From NCBI RefSeq assembly GCF_011378715.1, contig NZ_WTKU01000002.1, forward strand, positions 1-64,000: DNA of 64,000 bases. The letters run 5' to 3'. This stretch comes from Psychromonas sp. SA13A (GTDB lineage Bacteria > Pseudomonadota > Gammaproteobacteria > Enterobacterales > Psychromonadaceae). Numbering within the stretch: position 1 is the stretch's first letter; each line of letters begins with the position of its first letter. The translations under genes were made by a program, and so were the position numbers. Below, piece after piece: positions 53,893-63,263 of the stretch. Under the pieces are notes generated by a model that was not told the DNA's origin, searched no databases, and saw only the letters and a program-made list of their open reading frames with translations.

Positions 53893-55644
53893 ATGAAAGA
53901 GAATAAAGAAAACGGCTGGTCGATATTAAAGCGACTAGTGAGTTATATTAAAGAATTTAAACTGGCGTTATTTGGTGGGATTATCGGCATGGTAGGTTAC
54001 GCCGCAGTTGATATGGCGCTTATCTGGTCCCTACAGCCTTTAATCGACGATGGTTTCACTGGTAAAGATCCAAGTGTGCTAGAAATGATGCCTTATTTCG
54101 TTGTCATTATTATTGGACTACGTGGTGTATCTGCATTTTTGAGTTCTTATTGTATGGCTTGGGTAGGCACACATGTTGTGATGAAGCTACAACGACAGCT
54201 TTTTTCACAGTTGATACTGCTACCTATCTCATTTTTTGATAAAACCAATACCGGTGACTTATTATCAAAAATCACCTATGACGCTAGCCAAGTTTCTAAC
54301 GCGGCCAGTAATGCACTTGTTAAAATTTTCCGTGAAGGTGCCACTGTTATTGGCCTTGTAGGGTTAATGTTTTATCAAAGTTGGCAATTATCGTTAGTGT
54401 TTTTTGTAGTTGCACCGATCGTGGGTATTGCTATTAGTATCGTTAGTAAACGTTTCAGAAAAATAAGTAAAAACTTACAAAATGCGATGGGCCTAGTAAC
54501 CACGTCATCGGAACAAATGTTAAAAGGACATAAAGAAGTCTTGATGTTTGGTGGTCAAAAAGTCGAGAATGAAAAATTCAAAAAAGTCAGCAACACGGTA
54601 CGTTCTCAAAATATGAAAATGGCCAGTGCAAATGCGATTAGTGTTCCTGTCATTCAAACCATTGCCTCATTTGCTTTAGCGTTTGTGCTTTATCTTGCTA
54701 CCTTCCCGCAAATCATGGATACCTTATCATCGGGTACTTTTGTAGTGATCATCAGCTCTATGATGGCGTTAATGAAACCGATTAAAAATGTTACGCAAGT
54801 TAATAACGAAATTCAAAAAGGTATCTCCGCTAGTACCAGTCTTTTCAATATGTTAGACATGACACAAGCGAAGGATGAAGGAACATATGACGCTGAACGA
54901 GTGAAGGGTGATATAAGCATTGATAATATCGTTTTCACTTATCCTACGGCTGAAAAGCCAGCATTAAATCAAGTCAGTTTTGAAGTTAAATCAGGCCAAT
55001 CTGTGGCGTTAGTAGGTCGCTCTGGCAGTGGTAAATCGACCATTGCTAATTTGTTAACTCGATTTTATGACATTGACTCCGGTGTAATAAGATTAGATGG
55101 TAAAAATATAGAAGAATATCGTTTAACCTCATTACGTAGTCAAGTTGCTATTGTGTCTCAAAATGTACATTTATTTAATGACACTATTGCTAATAATATT
55201 GCGTACGCCAGTGAAGGTAAATTCTCTGAACAAGATATCATTGATGCTGCAACTACTGCCCATGCGATGGAATTTATTAATGGATTTCCTGACGGACTGA
55301 ACACTATTATTGGTGAAAATGGCGCGATGTTATCCGGTGGTCAACGCCAACGCTTAGCTATTGCTCGTGCGTTATTACGTGATGCACCTATTTTGATTTT
55401 AGATGAAGCAACTTCAGCACTAGATACTGAATCTGAGCGTCATATTCAATCTGCATTAGATGAGTTACAGAAGAACAGAACTTCGATTGTCATTGCGCAT
55501 CGTTTGTCTACCATTGAACATGCCGATCAAATTTTAGTTATTGACCATGGTAAAATTGTAGAGCAAGGTACGCACGCAGAATTATTAGCACAAGGAAAGA
55601 TTTATCATAGCTTAAACCAGATGCAAGCATCGGGAGAGTTGTAA
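53893..55644 (+). CDS. msbA: Lipid A export ATP-binding/permease MsbA
   Basis: 583 residues (E. coli 582). Six N-terminal helices, then ATPase with GRSGSGKST (Walker A, about 375), LSGGQRQRLAIARALL and LILDEATSALD. Flips core-lipid A across the inner membrane. The frame extends 16 codons upstream into comEC, but ATG 53893 gives the family start. 20 bp after comEC, and 1-bp overlap (TAATG) with lpxK. Confidence 0.95.
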   Translation: MKENKENGWSILKRLVSYIKEFKLALFGGIIGMVGYAAVDMALIWSLQPLIDDGFTGKDPSVLEMMPYFVVIIIGLRGVSAFLSSYCMAWVGTHVVMKLQRQLFSQLILLPISFFDKTNTGDLLSKITYDASQVSNAASNALVKIFREGATVIGLVGLMFYQSWQLSLVFFVVAPIVGIAISIVSKRFRKISKNLQNAMGLVTTSSEQMLKGHKEVLMFGGQKVENEKFKKVSNTVRSQNMKMASANAISVPVIQTIASFALAFVLYLATFPQIMDTLSSGTFVVIISSMMALMKPIKNVTQVNNEIQKGISASTSLFNMLDMTQAKDEGTYDAERVKGDISIDNIVFTYPTAEKPALNQVSFEVKSGQSVALVGRSGSGKSTIANLLTRFYDIDSGVIRLDGKNIEEYRLTSLRSQVAIVSQNVHLFNDTIANNIAYASEGKFSEQDIIDAATTAHAMEFINGFPDGLNTIIGENGAMLSGGQRQRLAIARALLRDAPILILDEATSALDTESERHIQSALDELQKNRTSIVIAHRLSTIEHADQILVIDHGKIVEQGTHAELLAQGKIYHSLNQMQASGEL

Positions 55645-56615
55645 TGCCATTTTGGTATCAACCAACACGTTGGTGGGCATGGAGCCTATGGCCTTTTGCG
55701 TTGTTAATGCAATGTATTAATGTTATTCGTCGCTATTGTTATACAAAAGGTTGGCTAAAAAGTTATCAAAGTGCATTACCCGTGGTGGTGGTCGGCAATA
55801 TCTCCGTAGGTGGTAATGGCAAAACCCCTTTTGTGATCAGCTTGTGTGAATTATTAATGGCACAAGGTTATAAACCCGGTGTGATCAGTCGAGGCTATGG
55901 CGGTAAAGCCAACAGTTATCCTTTGTCAGTGAACATGGATACCACCGGAAAAGAAGCGGGTGATGAACCTGTTTTAATCCACAAACGTTTAAATATTCCG
56001 GTGGTGGTTGATCCAGTACGCGCAAATGCTGCGGCTTACCTTAATCAACATTGTGATGTTGATGTCATTATTACCGATGACGGTCTTCAACATTATGCGC
56101 TGCAGCGAGATATTGAAATTGTAGTCGTGGATGGTAAACGTCGTTACGGTAACCAGCATATTATGCCGATGGGGCCATTAAGAGAACCAACTAGTCGCCT
56201 AAATAGTGTAGATTTTATTATTAATAACGGTGAACAGCACGCAGGTGAATTCACAATGTTATTAGCGCCATCTGCTGCTAAGAAAGTGAATGGAGAGGCT
56301 TCTTCTTTATCCGTTCAAGAGGTTAATGCCTGTGCCGCTATTGGTTATCCACCGCGTTTTTTTGATACCTTGGTAAAACAAGGTTTTAGTGTTAGAAAAC
56401 AAGTGGCGTTTGCTGACCATCATCCTTATAGCGAAGAAGATTTCAAACAATTTGAATCTAATCTACCACTATTGATGACAGAAAAAGATGCCGTTAAATG
56501 TGTTGCATTTGCGCAACCAAATTGGTGGTATTTACCTATTGATGGACAACTATCCATTGACTTTACTCAGCCTTTTTTAGAAAAATTAAAACAGATTAAG
56601 GAATCAAAATGTTAG
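55644..56615 (+). CDS. lpxK: Tetraacyldisaccharide 4'-kinase LpxK
   Basis: 323 residues. P-loop [13 protein letters not shown] (57-61), [23 protein letters not shown]. Phosphorylates the lipid A precursor. Coupled to msbA by TAATG and overlapping the next gene by 7 bp. Confidence 0.95.
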   Translation: MPFWYQPTRWWAWSLWPFALLMQCINVIRRYCYTKGWLKSYQSALPVVVVGNISVGGNGKTPFVISLCELLMAQGYKPGVISRGYGGKANSYPLSVNMDTTGKEAGDEPVLIHKRLNIPVVVDPVRANAAAYLNQHCDVDVIITDDGLQHYALQRDIEIVVVDGKRRYGNQHIMPMGPLREPTSRLNSVDFIINNGEQHAGEFTMLLAPSAAKKVNGEASSLSVQEVNACAAIGYPPRFFDTLVKQGFSVRKQVAFADHHPYSEEDFKQFESNLPLLMTEKDAVKCVAFAQPNWWYLPIDGQLSIDFTQPFLEKLKQIKESKC

Positions 56616-56788
56616 ATATTAAATTACTGGATATTATTGCTTGCCCAGTGTGCAAAGGTAAATTAGCTTATGACAAAGTTAATAATGAATTAATCTGTAA
56701 ATTTGATCATTTAGCTTATCCTGTGCGAGACGGAATTCCGGCTTTATTGTATGTTGAAGCTCGAAGATTGAGTGCGGACGAGGAATAA
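56609..56788 (+). CDS. ycaR: Trm112-family protein (YcaR)
   Basis: 59 residues: [16 protein letters not shown] (Cys12, Cys15), [23 protein letters not shown]0434/Trm112-like zinc-ribbon fold. The start overlaps the lpxK stop by 7 bp, with AAGG 7 bases before. Between lpxK and kdsB in most gammaproteobacteria, as here. Confidence 0.93.
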   Translation: MLDIKLLDIIACPVCKGKLAYDKVNNELICKFDHLAYPVRDGIPALLYVEARRLSADEE

Positions 56789-56790
56789 TT

Positions 56791-57582
56791 ATGTCATTTA
56801 TTGCTGTCATTCCTGCCCGTTATCAATCAACACGTTTACCAGCGAAACCACTGGCTGATATTTTGGGTAAAACCATGATTGAACGCGTTGCAAATCAAGC
56901 TCTGCTGAGTGGAGCAAAACAAGTTATTGTTGCAACCGATGATCAACGTATTGTGGATGCATTACTCAATGTACAAAATATCGATGTTTGTTTAACGTCT
57001 CCTGACCATGAGTCAGGAACTGATCGACTTGCTGAAGTTTGTGCTATTTATCAGTTTGCCGATGATGAAATTATTGTCAATGTTCAAGGTGATGAACCAC
57101 TTATTCCGCCGGTTGTTATAGAGCAAGTGGCCAATAATTTATTTACTAATCAACAGGCCAGTGTCGCAACATTAAGTGCGCCTATCACCGACCAAGAGGA
57201 TGCATTTAATGTTAATGCGGTCAAAGTGGTGACCGATAAAAACAATCTCGCATTATATTTTAGTCGAGCAACAACGCCGTGGGATAGAGATAACTTTACG
57301 CCACAAAATCAACAGGCCAAACAAGTCAATTTAACGCATTTACAACGCCATATTGGTATTTATGCCTATCGAGTTAGTTTTTTAAAACAATATGCGGAAC
57401 TCTCGGTTTCACCATTAGAAGTCATTGAAAAATTAGAGCAATTGCGTGTATTGTGGCATGGTTTTAAAATTCACGTCGATGTCGCTTGTGAAATACCACC
57501 TGCTGGTGTTGATACCGCTGCAGATCTACAACGTGTGATTGATGTTTTAGCAAACGCAACCCAACACTCTATGGAGTCATAA
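56791..57582 (+). CDS. kdsB: 3-deoxy-manno-octulosonate cytidylyltransferase KdsB
   Basis: 263 residues: IPARYQSTRLPAKPLADI, ATDDQRI, GTDRLAEV, NVQGDEPLIP. Activates KDO as CMP-KDO for lipid A core. Two bases after ycaR. Confidence 0.95.
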   Translation: MSFIAVIPARYQSTRLPAKPLADILGKTMIERVANQALLSGAKQVIVATDDQRIVDALLNVQNIDVCLTSPDHESGTDRLAEVCAIYQFADDEIIVNVQGDEPLIPPVVIEQVANNLFTNQQASVATLSAPITDQEDAFNVNAVKVVTDKNNLALYFSRATTPWDRDNFTPQNQQAKQVNLTHLQRHIGIYAYRVSFLKQYAELSVSPLEVIEKLEQLRVLWHGFKIHVDVACEIPPAGVDTAADLQRVIDVLANATQHSMES

Positions 57583-57587
57583 CACTT

Positions 57588-58532
57588 ATGCGTATTTTTA
57601 TTATCTGCTGTGTGAGTTGGTTATTAATCGCTTGTGGTGATGAGCGAGATGATCGTTTACAAGCAAATATTAAAACCGCTGATTATTTGATCGAGAATCT
57701 AGGCTCAGACTTAGATGCCGGGCGTGTCCGTAATGCGATTATTTTACAACAATACGCTCAGTTACTCGCAGCACAAAAACCGTCACTTAAACCCTTAGTT
57801 ACTGAGCTATCTAAGGATGCTAGTCGATCTGGACCAATGTATTATTCATTGAGTCATCGTTTGTCTACGTTGCAATCAAAGCCTGAATTATTGGGTGATA
57901 TTGATGCGCAGTTGTCAGAAAGTGATACCTTAATAGAAGCGTCCGACCCTAACTTGTTCAGTGATGCATTGTCAGATCCAATCAATGTAATCGCAGATAT
58001 GTCTGAAGGAAAGCTAGCGCGTGTTAATGCCATCAGCCAAGCACAAAGTTTGCAAGCGAACGCGGCAGAAAATAATGGGGCGGGGAGTCAGTTAGTAGGT
58101 AATCCAAGTTACGGGCAGTGGCAAACAAACAGTAGTGGCGGTTCATTTTGGCAATGGTACGCTGCGTACTCTCTGTTTTCTGCTATTTCACCTCGTCCGA
58201 TTGGTTACCATAACTGGTCATCTCGACGTGATTATAGTTATTACAATGATGTTGGTCGCCAACGTTATACCTCACCACAACAAAAACAGTCTCAAAATGA
58301 TTTAGCACAACGAACTAAAAAACAGTTTGCCAATAAAGGCGGTTTTAATAGCCCTTATGCCAAATCAAAAACGGGCGCGAGTCGGATGTCTACAGCGAGT
58401 AAAAAAGCACAAAAAGCCCCAAGTTTTGCATCTAAGTCTAGTTATTCTAAGCAAAAGTCTACCAGTACTGGCAGTAGTAGCTTTAGAAATAGTAAATCGA
58501 CCACGTCACGCGGCGTTAGTCGCGGTAAATAA
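57588..58532 (+). CDS. Ser-rich lipoprotein of unknown function
   Basis: 314 residues. Lipobox LIAC with Cys16 after a 15-residue signal; Asp at +3. The first half is helical (KTADYLIENLGSDLDAG); a central aromatic block (SFWQWYAAYSLFSAIS, YHNWSSRRDYSYYNDVG) follows; the last 100 residues are Ser/Lys/Gln-rich low complexity (SKSSYSKQKSTSTGSSSF). No family recognised. Five bases after kdsB and nine before the DUF350 gene, so part of the envelope operon. The tail suggests an extended periplasmic region, perhaps binding polyanions (inference). Confidence 0.85.
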   Translation: MRIFIICCVSWLLIACGDERDDRLQANIKTADYLIENLGSDLDAGRVRNAIILQQYAQLLAAQKPSLKPLVTELSKDASRSGPMYYSLSHRLSTLQSKPELLGDIDAQLSESDTLIEASDPNLFSDALSDPINVIADMSEGKLARVNAISQAQSLQANAAENNGAGSQLVGNPSYGQWQTNSSGGSFWQWYAAYSLFSAISPRPIGYHNWSSRRDYSYYNDVGRQRYTSPQQKQSQNDLAQRTKKQFANKGGFNSPYAKSKTGASRMSTASKKAQKAPSFASKSSYSKQKSTSTGSSSFRNSKSTTSRGVSRGK

Positions 58533-58541
58533 GGTATTGAT

Positions 58542-59441
58542 ATGAATGAGTTAATTACAACATTGGAAAACAATAGTTCCCTAATAGGTTACTTAGCTAT
58601 TGATATGGCAGTCGCGATGCTTTTCCTCGGCTGTATCCGTTATATGATGGGTCTATTCAATAAGTTAGATACCACTGATGAACTGGCTACCAAGGACAAC
58701 TTTGCATTTGGTATTAGTATGGCTGGCGGTGTCGCGGCTATGGGCATCGCACTAAGTGGTGCGATTACTGGCGAAGTGGCAGGCTCTTATAAAATAGAGT
58801 TAATTGGTATGCTCAGCTACGGAATAGCGGCATTAATCTTGATTAAAGCAGGCCGCTATATTCACGATAAATTTGCCTTACCTTCTTTTAATAAACAAGA
58901 TTTGATCGGTAATCGAAATATTGCTGTTGGTTTAGTTGATGCTGCTTCTGCTATTGCAACCGCTATTGTGGTGCGTGCTGCCATTATTTGGGTAGAAGGG
59001 ATCAGTGTTGATACCTTTATTGCATTAACGTGCGTGTGGATAGTGTCACAGGTAATGCTAGTGATCATTACGCGTATTTTTGAATGGAAGTACTCGAAAA
59101 ACAACGGTATTACCTTTCAAACTGCATTAGTGAATGAGCATCTTGCATTATCCATTCGCTACAGCGGCTATTTAATCTCTACGGCAATGTCTGTTACGGC
59201 AGCTAGTTACTTTATTGAATTTAATATCGACGAATTATGGTTAGGGCTAGCACAGTGGGTCGTGATCAGTGTGGTATTAATGGTGCTATTAACTCTGTTA
59301 ACAACCGTTGCTAAATTATTAGTGTTATGGGGCATTGACCGTCGACAAGAAGTTGAAGATCAGCAAAATATCGGTGTTGCAACGATTGAGTTAACAACCT
59401 CATTTTCTATTGCTTTATTACTAATGGCATTAATGTCGTAA
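58542..59441 (+). CDS. DUF350 membrane protein (two tandem DUF350 units)
   Basis: 299 residues, about eight helices. Two homologous halves: FAFGISMAGGVAAMGIALSG and GYLISTAMSVTAASYFIEF. Each unit is DUF350 (YjfL-like). Function unknown; genes of this family often sit beside spermidine-synthase-like membrane proteins, as here. Last gene before the terminator. Confidence 0.85.
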   Translation: MNELITTLENNSSLIGYLAIDMAVAMLFLGCIRYMMGLFNKLDTTDELATKDNFAFGISMAGGVAAMGIALSGAITGEVAGSYKIELIGMLSYGIAALILIKAGRYIHDKFALPSFNKQDLIGNRNIAVGLVDAASAIATAIVVRAAIIWVEGISVDTFIALTCVWIVSQVMLVIITRIFEWKYSKNNGITFQTALVNEHLALSIRYSGYLISTAMSVTAASYFIEFNIDELWLGLAQWVVISVVLMVLLTLLTTVAKLLVLWGIDRRQEVEDQQNIGVATIELTTSFSIALLLMALMS

Positions 59442-59463
59442 TTTACAGCCTCCTAAATCGTTC

Positions 59464-59489
59464 AGGCCATCTTTAAGGTGGCCTTTTTT
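59464..59489 (+). terminator. Terminator of the envelope operon
   Basis: AGGCCATC/GGTGGCCT 8-bp stem (one G-U), 5-base loop, followed by TTTTT, 22 bp after the DUF350 stop. Confidence 0.88.
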
Positions 59490-59507
59490 ATAAGCGAATA
59501 TCAATCT

Positions 59508-61217
59508 ATGTCCTTCAATGCTGACAAAAATAACAAAATAAAACTCCTTGTTGACGATACACTATTAATTTTAATCATGGCGACCTTAGCCTGCTGTGGT
59601 TTGATTTACGAATACCTTTTATCCCATTATTCAGCCCGCATTTTAGGCAGTGTTGAAACGGTCATTTATGCAATCATCGGGATCATGATTGTGTCCATGG
59701 GCTTAGGGGCTTTTGCAGCAAAAAGAATAAAGGATGCATTTCAAGGATTTGTGGTATTAGAGTTAACCGTTGCATTGATCGGTTGTAGTGCAACTTTGTT
59801 AATTGCTTCGGTGATTGGTTTTAGTCAAACCTTGCCACAAATTATCGCTGATACCTATCAAATACCTAATGATGTATTAGTGAATGGCGATTTTCTATCA
59901 ACGCTAAGTTGGATAAGCCTGCAGCTACCTTACTTTTTTGCATTTGTTCTTGGCTTTTTAATTGGTATGGAAATCCCACTAATCGCTCGTATTCGAGAGA
60001 CCGTTTATGGTCATCATCTCGCCCATAATGCAGGGACTATTTACGGTGCAGACTATATTGGTGCAGGGATAGGGGCTGCTATCTGGGTGTTGTTCATGCT
60101 GAAAATAGAAATCAGCCAAGCAGCGGCATTAACTGCGTCTTTAAACCTGATCGCAGGCTTTATCTTCTTAGTTCGCTTCAGAACTTATCTTCGTTTTAAA
60201 GTTAAGCTGGTGTTAGGGCACGTTCTATTAGGGCTGTTAATTGTATTAATTTTTGTTTCTGGTGGACATTGGCAAAAGCAGATGCAGAATATGTTGTATT
60301 TGGATAAAGTAGTTTATCAAACGCAGACTCCCTATCAGAATCTAGTATTTACTGAGCGTCTACTTGGTGGCGGTTATGAACCTATTTATAATTTTTATAT
60401 TAATGGTCGATTGCAGTTTTCGAGTCTAGATGAGCATATTTATCACGAATTTTTAGTACATCCTGCAATGCAAGCATCAGCCCGCCACGATAAAGTATTA
60501 ATCATTGGGGGAGGTGATGGGCTTGCTTTAAGAGAAGTACAAAAATGGTACCCTAAGAAGGTCATTTTAATTGATCTTGACCCTAATTTAGTGGCCTTAT
60601 TTAAACAACCTGAAAAATTTTTACCTGCACATTTAAGCAGTAAAATTAAAGCATTAACACAAGATAGTTTTAATCAACCCGAGGTTGAAGTGATTCACGA
60701 TGATGCTTTTATTGCTATTGATAAGCTATTAGCTGCTAACATAAATTTTGATACGATTATTGTTGATTTACCGGATCCAAGCCATCCAGATTTGAATAAA
60801 TTGTATAGTGTTAATTTTTATTATCGCTTACAGCATTTATTGAATGGTGACGGGACGATAGTTATCCAATCAACATCCCCATTTCATGCAAAATCAGCTT
60901 TTATCTCAATCGGTAAAACATTACAAAAGGCCGGTTATCAAACCCAACAATACCATCAAAATGTTCCATCATTTGGTGAGTGGGGGTGGACCATTGCAAG
61001 TAAAACTGGGTTGCCTCCTTTACAACGATTATCTGCATTCGATGATATTGATGTTTCAACAAAGTGGTTAACGTTGCCGTTATTAACGGGGTCATTTGTT
61101 TTTAATAAAGATTTCTATGTAGATAAAGAAAGCATAAAGGTTAATTATCTAGGCAGTAATGCGCTTTATCAATACCATCAACAAGCGTGGGAAGTTGAAA
61201 CTGAATTTTCTCATTAA
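59508..61217 (+). CDS. Membrane-anchored spermidine-synthase-like protein
   Basis: 569 residues: seven or so N-terminal helices (1-220), then a Rossmann aminopropyltransferase domain (LIIGGGDGLALREVQKW, VILIDLDPNL, IVDLPDPSHPDLNKLYS). The Asp residues that bind the polyamine and the decarboxylated SAM site are visible. The GTG at 59478 lies within the terminator and is rejected; ATG 59508 is used. Product could be a polyamine or another aminopropylated compound. Follows the DUF350 gene across a terminator. Confidence 0.85.
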   Translation: MSFNADKNNKIKLLVDDTLLILIMATLACCGLIYEYLLSHYSARILGSVETVIYAIIGIMIVSMGLGAFAAKRIKDAFQGFVVLELTVALIGCSATLLIASVIGFSQTLPQIIADTYQIPNDVLVNGDFLSTLSWISLQLPYFFAFVLGFLIGMEIPLIARIRETVYGHHLAHNAGTIYGADYIGAGIGAAIWVLFMLKIEISQAAALTASLNLIAGFIFLVRFRTYLRFKVKLVLGHVLLGLLIVLIFVSGGHWQKQMQNMLYLDKVVYQTQTPYQNLVFTERLLGGGYEPIYNFYINGRLQFSSLDEHIYHEFLVHPAMQASARHDKVLIIGGGDGLALREVQKWYPKKVILIDLDPNLVALFKQPEKFLPAHLSSKIKALTQDSFNQPEVEVIHDDAFIAIDKLLAANINFDTIIVDLPDPSHPDLNKLYSVNFYYRLQHLLNGDGTIVIQSTSPFHAKSAFISIGKTLQKAGYQTQQYHQNVPSFGEWGWTIASKTGLPPLQRLSAFDDIDVSTKWLTLPLLTGSFVFNKDFYVDKESIKVNYLGSNALYQYHQQAWEVETEFSH

Positions 61218-61416
61218 ATAGATTAATTGATTTTTCATCAATTGAAAGATCAAAAAACCACAAAGTCTTTAAACCTTGAAGCATATAAATCTTAAAATAT
61301 AAACCCGAAGTTTTTGTATTTGTATACGTCATAAATACGTCTTATTTTTGCAACCTAACTGTCATCGTTATTGCTTATCTTAATTTAAAAGCATAAAAAA
61401 CGCTGAGATAAGAGGT

Positions 61417-63144
61417 ATGACTAAGATGATTTCAAGCCAACAAATTTTAAAAAAATATTTTCCACTGTTACAAGAAAATACCTTAAAACATAAGCTACTC
61501 AGTTCTGTTTGCAAAAAACTGCTTCATGAAAAGGAATTTATTCACTTCGCAGATTGTTATCCCAACCTACGTGGTTTTGATTTAATAGAAAAAACCCTCG
61601 AACATTTTGATTTTAGTTTTGCCACGATTGACAGGCAAATTGAGCGGATACCAGTCACAGGGCGTGTTGTTATTGTATCTAATCATCCTATTGGCACCTT
61701 AGATGGTTTGGCATTGTTGCACTTAATTAGGAAGCTGCGTAGTGATGTAAAAGTGGTGGCCAATGAACTGTTAATGGAAATATCTGCGTTACATGAGTTA
61801 TTACTACCGGTTAATAACTTTTCGGGTAATACGGCAAAACAAGATTTATTAAATATTCATGATTTCCTTTCCTGTGATGGTGCAGTGATCATCTTTCCTG
61901 CCGGTGAAGTTTCTCGTTTTACAGCCAAAGGTATTAAAGATTGTACTTGGCATAAAGGTTTCTTAAAAATAGCTTTACGTGCTAAAGCACCGATCCTACC
62001 GATACATATAAAAGCAAGAAATTCATGGACATTCTATGCGTCTTCGTTTTTTTATAAACCACTTGCAAGTCTATTATTAGTACAGGAGATGTTTAACCAT
62101 AACCAACAAAGCATCCAGGTAAGTATAGGTAAATTAATTCCTTTCAATAGCTATGCTAAAAATAAGTTATCAACTCAGGTAAAAGTAAACTTGTTACAAA
62201 ATGAGGTCTCCAGAGTAGCTAAAGGTAAAGTTAGTTATTTCAAGACAGAATCGGTGATTGCACACCCTGTCCCGAGAGTTGATTTAAAGCAAGCAATTGA
62301 AAAATGTAAACTGCTAGGTAATACGTCGGATAATAAATGTATATATTTACTAGAAAACCCACAACAGGGCGTGCTATTAAAAGAATTAGGTCGATGCCGT
62401 GAAATAACTTTTCGGGCTGTTGGAGAGGGGACGGGTAAAAAACGTGATGTAGATAAATACGATCTAGAATATATGCACATTATTCTATGGGACCAAACAC
62501 AGCTTGAGTTAGTTGGTGCTTATCGTTTTGCTAAGACATCAAAATTACTCGCTACGCAGGGATTAGATGGACTATACAGTCATAAACTATTTCAATATGA
62601 GTCTGATATGCATCCCATATTTGAGCGAGGTATTGAGTTAGGGCGTAGTTTTGTACAACCTAAGTATTGGGGAAAACGCAGTTTAGAATCTTTATGGCAG
62701 GGGATTGGTGCTTATTTAGCCATGAATCCGGATATACGTTACTTATTTGGAGCTGTTTCTTTAAGTGCTACTTTACCTAGGGCTGCTCATGCTTACCTTG
62801 TTTATTTTTATCAGTTATATTTTCCTGCGCAGGGTACATTAGCAAGTGCACGTAATGGTTATTTAATATCAGATGAATTAGATAATGAGTTATGTAAGTA
62901 TTTCACTGGAGAAAATTATGCAAAGGACTTTATGAAGTTAAAAACCATGATGCATGATCTGGGTGTTAGCGTACCAACACTTTATAAACAATATACTGAA
63001 CTTTGTAATGAAGGAGGTGTTCAGTTTGTTGATTTTAATATTGATCCGGACTTTAACCACTGTGTTGATGGTTTAGTGGTGGTGGATTTAAGTTATTTGA
63101 AACAAAAAAAGCAGCAACGTTATATTGATATTCACCTAAAGTAA
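61417..63144 (+). CDS. olsF: OlsF-like bifunctional ornithine-lipid synthase
   Basis: 575 residues with two enzyme domains. N-terminal PlsC/OlsA-type acyltransferase (SNHPIGTLDG with His90 and Asp96, FPAGEVSRF), C-terminal OlsB-type GNAT acyltransferase (EITFRAVGEGTG, GAYRFAKTSKL, ELGRSFVQPKYWGKRSLESLW). This N-OlsA/C-OlsB order is OlsF, known in Serratia and Flavobacteria. It would make ornithine lipids, phosphate-free membrane lipids, from ornithine and two acyl chains. Single gene, promoter in the 200-bp gap upstream. Confidence 0.82.
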   Translation: MTKMISSQQILKKYFPLLQENTLKHKLLSSVCKKLLHEKEFIHFADCYPNLRGFDLIEKTLEHFDFSFATIDRQIERIPVTGRVVIVSNHPIGTLDGLALLHLIRKLRSDVKVVANELLMEISALHELLLPVNNFSGNTAKQDLLNIHDFLSCDGAVIIFPAGEVSRFTAKGIKDCTWHKGFLKIALRAKAPILPIHIKARNSWTFYASSFFYKPLASLLLVQEMFNHNQQSIQVSIGKLIPFNSYAKNKLSTQVKVNLLQNEVSRVAKGKVSYFKTESVIAHPVPRVDLKQAIEKCKLLGNTSDNKCIYLLENPQQGVLLKELGRCREITFRAVGEGTGKKRDVDKYDLEYMHIILWDQTQLELVGAYRFAKTSKLLATQGLDGLYSHKLFQYESDMHPIFERGIELGRSFVQPKYWGKRSLESLWQGIGAYLAMNPDIRYLFGAVSLSATLPRAAHAYLVYFYQLYFPAQGTLASARNGYLISDELDNELCKYFTGENYAKDFMKLKTMMHDLGVSVPTLYKQYTELCNEGGVQFVDFNIDPDFNHCVDGLVVVDLSYLKQKKQQRYIDIHLK

Positions 63145-63198
63145 CGCTAAAAAAGTAACGCTAAAAAATAATAAATTTTCTTATAAATTTTGTTTGTT

Positions 63199-63227
63199 TT
63201 GCTGTTCACCTCAATGGACGCTATAAT
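63199..63227 (+). promoter_or_regulatory. Sigma-70 promoter of SulP gene
   Basis: TTGCTG, 17-base spacer, TATAAT (63222-63227), 37 bp before the GTG start. Confidence 0.7.
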
Positions 63228-63263
63228 ACGCGCCCTATATTTGCCCTTACAAGGAACTAATCG

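Noticed and set aside
59478-59507. GTG start for the spermidine-synthase-like protein
   Set aside because: It falls inside the stem of the upstream terminator.
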